From: Chondrosia reniformis
Lineage: Eukaryota; Porifera; Demospongiae; Chondrillida; Chondrillidae
Reading direction: 5' to 3'
Assembly: GCA_947172415.1 (NCBI GenBank)
Contig: OX359199.1
Location: 7,393,884-7,457,883 of the forward strand
Length of the DNA stretch: 64,000 bases
Both the position numbers and the translations under genes were made by a program. Each line of letters starts with the position of its first letter. The stretch's first letter is position 1. Under the pieces are notes generated by a model. That model was not told the DNA's origin. It searched no databases and saw nothing but the letters and a program-made list of their open reading frames with translations. Below, one piece after another: positions 59,623-64,000 of the stretch.

Positions 59623-61974
59623 ATGGCGTCCAAAGTTTGCTTGATTGTGATAGATGGCTGGGGACTGACGGAGGAAAAGAAAGGTGGTTGGCACATAAGA
59701 GTAAAGTAATTATCAATTACAAGAGTTTTCCGTGGATTCAAACGCCACTCGATAGCCTTAAAGTGATAGTAAATACAATATAGTGTCTTGCCAATGTCAG
59801 ATTAATGCATTTGTTTTCGTTACTCGAACAGTTTGACCTATCTAGTAGTCGCGAAGCTATTAATGCTTAGGGTTGGGTAGTTTAGATGATCTGTGGTGTA
59901 GCTACTGTAGTGACATATGGTGTGCATCAATAGGAAATGCAATATATCATGCTAACACGCCAGTAATGGATGAGCTGTCGAAAGGAGAAGCTATACTGTT
60001 GGATGCCTCTGGTTTGGCGGTGGGGCTGCCGGAAGGTCTGATGGGGAACAGTGAAGTGGGTCACTACACCATTGGCACTGGCAGAGTGACCTACCAAGTG
60101 AGCTTCCTACACAGTTCCTGTTCATTGAGCAAGAATAATTGAGTTACCTAATGAGATCAATTATACTTGTGTAAAGTGCACCTACTAGATCCTCATGTAG
60201 CAATGTTGTGTTGGTATTGTGCAATGTTGTGTTGATGTTGCACAATCATTCCTGTTGTAGGATATTGTTGCCATAAATCTTGCAGTGAAGGAGGGGACCC
60301 TTGGCAGTAGACCTGTTCTGATGTCAACGCTAGAGAAGGCTAAAAAGGGAAATGGGCGTGTCCACTACCTAGGTCTGGTGAGTGATGGAGGCGTGCACAG
60401 CCACATTGAGCACTTGAAGGCACTACTGACAGAGACACAGAAGGCTAAGGTACCAAACTGCTTTGTGCACTTCTTCTCTGATGGGCGGGATACCTCTCCA
60501 GTGAGCGGTGGTGAGTGCTGAGTCAGCAGATTGGTCTGACTAAGGTGCCACCAGCTGTACACACTTGTAGTGACCTACGTCCAACAGCTGGTGGATCATA
60601 TAACTGGACTGCAGTACGGCAAGTTGGCCACCCTAATGGGTCGGTACTATGCCATGGACAGGGACAAGAGGTATGAGCGCACCAAGATAGCCTACGAGGG
60701 ACTTGTGCAAGGCATTGGAGAAGAGTGTACTGTAGAAGGTCTTGTGCAGAAGATGGAGACGCGCTATCAGAAGGAGGGAAGTGACAGACAAACTGATGAA
60801 TTTATGAAGCCAATTATTTTGGAGAAAGATGGTCTTATTAAAGGTACTTACTAAAATAGCCACGCCCCTCTCATGTGTGTACATGACCACGCCCCTTTGT
60901 CTCTATAGATGGAGACACTCTTGTGTTTATCGACTTTAGAGCAGATCGTATGAGGCAGATTGTTGAAGCATTTGGTATTCAAAGGCATTTTGAAACAGAC
61001 AAGATTCCCAAGGACTTGGTACGGCCTGTCATGATGATGATGATTTAAAATCCAATGACTCTTTCTCTGCAGAACATTGCTACAATGACAGAGTACAAGA
61101 AAGAGTTTCCTTTTCCAGTGCTGTTTGCTCCAGATATCCCTCCCAACTGCCTGGCGGAATGGCTCTCAAAGAAGACCATTCCACAGTTCCACTGTGCAGG
61201 TTTGTGAGCTGGGCACTGCATGGAATGGGTCTCAAGTGCTTGCCTCTCTGTAGAGACTGAGAAGTATGCTCATGTGACCTTCTTCTTCAATGGTGGTCTG
61301 GAGGCTGCCTTCCCTCAGGAAGACCGGTTGATGGTACCTTCTCCGAAAGTGGCCACTTATGACTTGCAGCCAGAGATGAGTGCTGCTGGTGTTGCACAAT
61401 CAGTAAGTGTGATTGGCCAATTGCAACATAACATTAATGATTCTACTGTTGTAGATGGTGGAGGCCATGGCAACGGGGAAATACCCTTTTGTAATGTGTA
61501 ACCTTGCCCCTCCAGACATGGTTGGGCACACTGGAGTGTATGAAGCCACTCTGACAGCTTGTGAAGCAACAGGTCAGTGGATAGGCACACCACACAAGGT
61601 CATGTTTCAATGATTGATCTATTTACTTGACAGACAAAGCTATTGGCCTCATTAAGGAAGGCTGTACCAAGCACAATTATGTGTTGCTGGTCACGTCTGA
61701 TCACGGGAATGCAGAGACAATGACTGATGAAAATGGCAAACCAGTTACCAAACACACCACAAACCCAGGTAGATCTCTCCTCTCCATCAATCACATCAGA
61801 TCAGCCAGATCTCTTTCCCTCTTTGTAGTGCCATTTTATATGTTTGGTAGCGACAAGAGATTTAGAAAGTTTGACACTCTTCAAGGTGTCTCTCATGTGG
61901 CTCCTTCCATATTAAGCTTGATGGCCCTGGACACACCCCCTGAAATGACAGGAAAATCCCTCTTCACTAATTAG
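59623..61974 (+). CDS. 2,3-bisphosphoglycerate-independent phosphoglycerate mutase (iPGM)
   Basis: Glycolytic/gluconeogenic enzyme that interconverts 3- and 2-phosphoglycerate using a phosphoserine and two Mn ions. Starts [15 protein letters not shown] (metal-binding Asp); exon 2 carries [18 protein letters not shown] with the catalytic Ser; then [90 protein letters not shown] and KHTTNPVPFYMFG. About ten exons; TAG at 61972-61974. All metal and catalytic motifs are intact. An AATAAA follows near 62027. Vertebrates use the unrelated cofactor-dependent enzyme, whereas iPGM is known from several invertebrates, plants and bacteria. Confidence 0.94.
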
Positions 61975-62262
61975 TCACTTAACCTAGTGTATTCCTGTAT
62001 TTATTAACAGTAGACTTTGAGTGACAATAAACTCTTTTGTATCATAGAATTAGTATATATATGCATGTCAGTGTTTGTATGTTAAACTGTCCTTTACACA
62101 TCAAGTATTCTGAAATGTGATAGCTTGAATAGAAATTAATTTACTATATGAACACTTGAAATTATCAGGAAGAATGTATTATAAAACAATTTTTGATAAT
62201 ATAAAATGTTTAGTCTGCAAATATTTATAACACACTGGCAAAGATGGATGTGTGCAGTCAAA
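61975..62262. other. Intergenic gap between convergent genes
   Basis: AT-rich 3' flanks of iPGM and the SLK-like gene; a polyadenylation-like AATAAA is seen near 62027. Nothing else found. Confidence 0.5.
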
Positions 62263-64000
62263 TTATAGAACATTTGTAAAGGACCTTGCTCGCAGCTCCT
62301 CCTCAGTGACCCCTGGGAAGAAGGAGGTCGACACAGACCGTGGCACCATGTAGCCATTGCCATTCATTTTTATGAATTCTGTTGCATACAAAGATCTCAG
62401 CTTTTCCAGTTCCTTGTTGAAATGTGCCTCCAGTTGCTAAGCAATAGGAGAGGTAGAGTCAAGCACTAAGCTGTACACTATAAGGTGAACATACATTCTT
62501 CCTTGAAGTAAGAGATTGTCTCCATTCCTTCAATTCTTGAGCATTTTTAGCATCTCTCTCTCTCAGTCTCTCCTTCTCAATGGCCATCAGCTGCTCTCTC
62601 TTTTCTCTCTAAAATGTACAATATGGAGTGGGTGTGGTTATGGCTCAGCACATAATATGGGTGTGGCTCAGGGCATAAAGTGGATGTGGCTCAGGACATA
62701 AAGTGGGTGTGGCTCAGGACATAAAGTGGGTGTGCCTCAGGACATAAAGTGGGTGTGGCTCAGGACATAAAGTGGGTGTGCCTCAGGACATAAAGTGGGT
62801 GTGCCTCAGGACATTAAGTGGGTGTGGCTCAGGACATAAAGTGGGTGTGGCTCAGGACATTAAGTGGGTGTGGCTCAGGACATTAAGTGGGTGTGCCTCA
62901 GGACATAAAGTGGGTGTGGCTAACTTGTATAGTTTCAAGTTCCTTGAGTGCCTCAGTTGCCTCCAAATTCATTCCTCCTTCTTCTTGACGATGTCTCTGA
63001 TCTAGCTCACGCATCTTAATGGCGTACTGCTTCATAAAGGCGTCCTCCATCTAATACACACACACACACATGTCAACCTCAGAACATTCTCACCTTGTAT
63101 CATACATACCTTGTGGAGCTCTGATTTTGGCTTTCCGTTCTTCTTGAGGTCGGCCATGTTTGCCTTGTGCTGTGTCTTCAGCTGCTTGGGGTAACGTCTC
63201 CGCTCCAACAAGTGGCTCTGCTTCATGTCATCGTGTTTCAAACTGTACAGACGCTCGTGCTGGGCAGACTCCTATCATCACATACAACACATATTATATG
63301 TGATACTATGCACAGTAACCATACAACACATATTATATGTGATACTATGCACAGTAACCACACAACACATATTATATGTGATACTATGCACAGTAACCAC
63401 ACAACACATATTATATGTGATACTATGTACAGTAACCATACAACACATATTATATGTGATACTATGCACAGTAACCACACAACACATATTATATGTGATA
63501 CTATGCACAGTAACTAAACAGTATAGCAGTGCTCAAATAACATGTCACACTCACAACTCTGTGCCTCTCTGTCAGCTGCTGGTTGTGGAGAAGGAATGCC
63601 TCTTGAAGGTTGCTCTTCAAGATTGAGTGCTTTTCTTGCAATTTAGCTCTCTCTATTTCCCAAAGATCATTTTCTCTTTCTACAATCACAGGATGAGAGT
63701 AGGTATGTCGCAATCCTGCCACCCACACCAGCACACTTACGACGAATAAGATCATGTTTGCTTAATAAGAATTTTATTTCCAAGTTACGCATTTCATCTT
63801 TTTGCTTTTGTGCAAGAGTAGTTTTATGTTTTTCCAAGTCCTCAGCAAGTTGGTTTTTGTATGATTGTTCTTTCTCAACCTTGAAGCCTTGAATGTCTGA
63901 CAGTTTTCTTCTCAAAGTCTGTTTTCTCTCTTGTTTCGGTTGTTCCATGACACTTACATTGACCAGCTTCTCCTCCTCTTTGACCTCAATCTTCAGCTGC
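62263..64000 (-). CDS. SLK/STK10-like Ste20 kinase, C-terminal coiled-coil part (5' end outside window)
   Basis: Only the C-terminal PKK (polo-kinase-kinase) coiled-coil tail is present; the kinase domain would lie beyond 64000. Exons encode KQTLRRKLSDIQGFKVEKEQ, NDLWEIERAKLQEKHSILKS, LHNQQLTERHR, ESAQHERLYSLKHDDMKQSH, RRRYPKQLKTQHKANMADLK, RELDQRHRQEEGG and AQELKEWRQSLTSRKNQLEA, ending at TAA 62263-62265. Order and wording match the SLK/LOK tail (AIWELEERHLQEKHQLLKQQ; QERARLPKIQRSEAKTRMAM; QELKEWREKLRPRKK). In that family the tail drives dimerisation and membrane targeting and the kinase phosphorylates ERM proteins. Confidence 0.88.
62640..62925. repeat. 23-bp minisatellite in SLK-like intron
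   Basis: About twelve copies of GTGGGTGTGGCTCAGGACAT-AAA with G/C and A/T variants. Confidence 0.93.
63281..63515. repeat. 39-bp minisatellite in SLK-like intron
   Basis: Six near-identical 39-bp copies containing ACAACACATATTATATGTGA, whose centre is palindromic (ACATATTATATGT). All six-frame ORFs across it are repeat artefacts. Confidence 0.94.

Noticed and set aside
63167..63626. Overlapping repeat-containing frames on both strands
   Set aside because: They are by-products of the 39-bp minisatellite in an SLK-like intron.

Overview
The window looks like nuclear DNA of an early-branching animal, most probably a demosponge. This is an inference. It rests on a very compact gene layout, many short phase-compatible GT-AG introns, animal-type proteins (vinculin family, CNNM, KLHL, ILKAP, SLK/STK10, PP2A-B55), a cofactor-independent phosphoglycerate mutase, a myosin with a C-terminal SH2 domain, and a CARD protein. 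There is no bacterial-style operon organisation. No rRNA or convincing tRNA gene was seen.

Layout. 1-6390 (-): vinculin/alpha-catenin-like gene, 3' end outside the window. 6513-7202 (+): intronless ATRAP-like membrane protein. 7652-10446 (-): cytochrome P450. About 10566-29331: an 18.8 kb satellite array of a 169-bp monomer with higher-order repeats, interrupted by three copies of a ~1.05 kb insert. 29332-29795: a broken inverted copy of the ATRAP-like gene fused to the satellite edge. 30090-31642 (-) and 31797-32553 (+): a divergent pair, a CARD adaptor and a 97-residue protein, which share an amyloid-like repeat motif. 32842-35108 (-): ILKAP-type PP2C. 35265-41712 (+): SH2-tailed myosin. 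41967-42449 (-): 3CxxC zinc-finger protein. 42809-46355 (-): PP2A B55 subunit. 46531-48558 (-): ENTPD4/7-like nucleotidase. 48846-52196 (+): NT5C2-like 5'-nucleotidase. 52328-54035 (-): TFIIF alpha. 54209-56890 (+): CNNM metal transporter. 57070-58908 (-): BTB-BACK-Kelch protein. 59087-59392 (+): small coiled-coil protein. 59623-61974 (+): iPGM. 62263-64000 (-): C-terminal part of an SLK/STK10-like kinase.

Six gene pairs are head-to-head with start codons only about 115-290 bp apart, so shared bidirectional promoters are likely. Genes otherwise end tail-to-tail with short gaps. Most are unrelated housekeeping or signalling genes. Pairs with a possible functional link are the CARD/amyloid-motif pair, and the ENTPD and NT5C2 neighbours, which both act on nucleotides.

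Two cross-gene patterns stand out. Intronic minisatellites are very frequent, and in at least three genes the repeated unit is a copy of the intron's own 3' splice site, twice with the first bases of the exon. Two short inverted-repeat elements with 9-bp target duplications share the same termini and look like one MITE family. Exon coordinates come from reading splice signals and frame by eye and may be off by a few bases.
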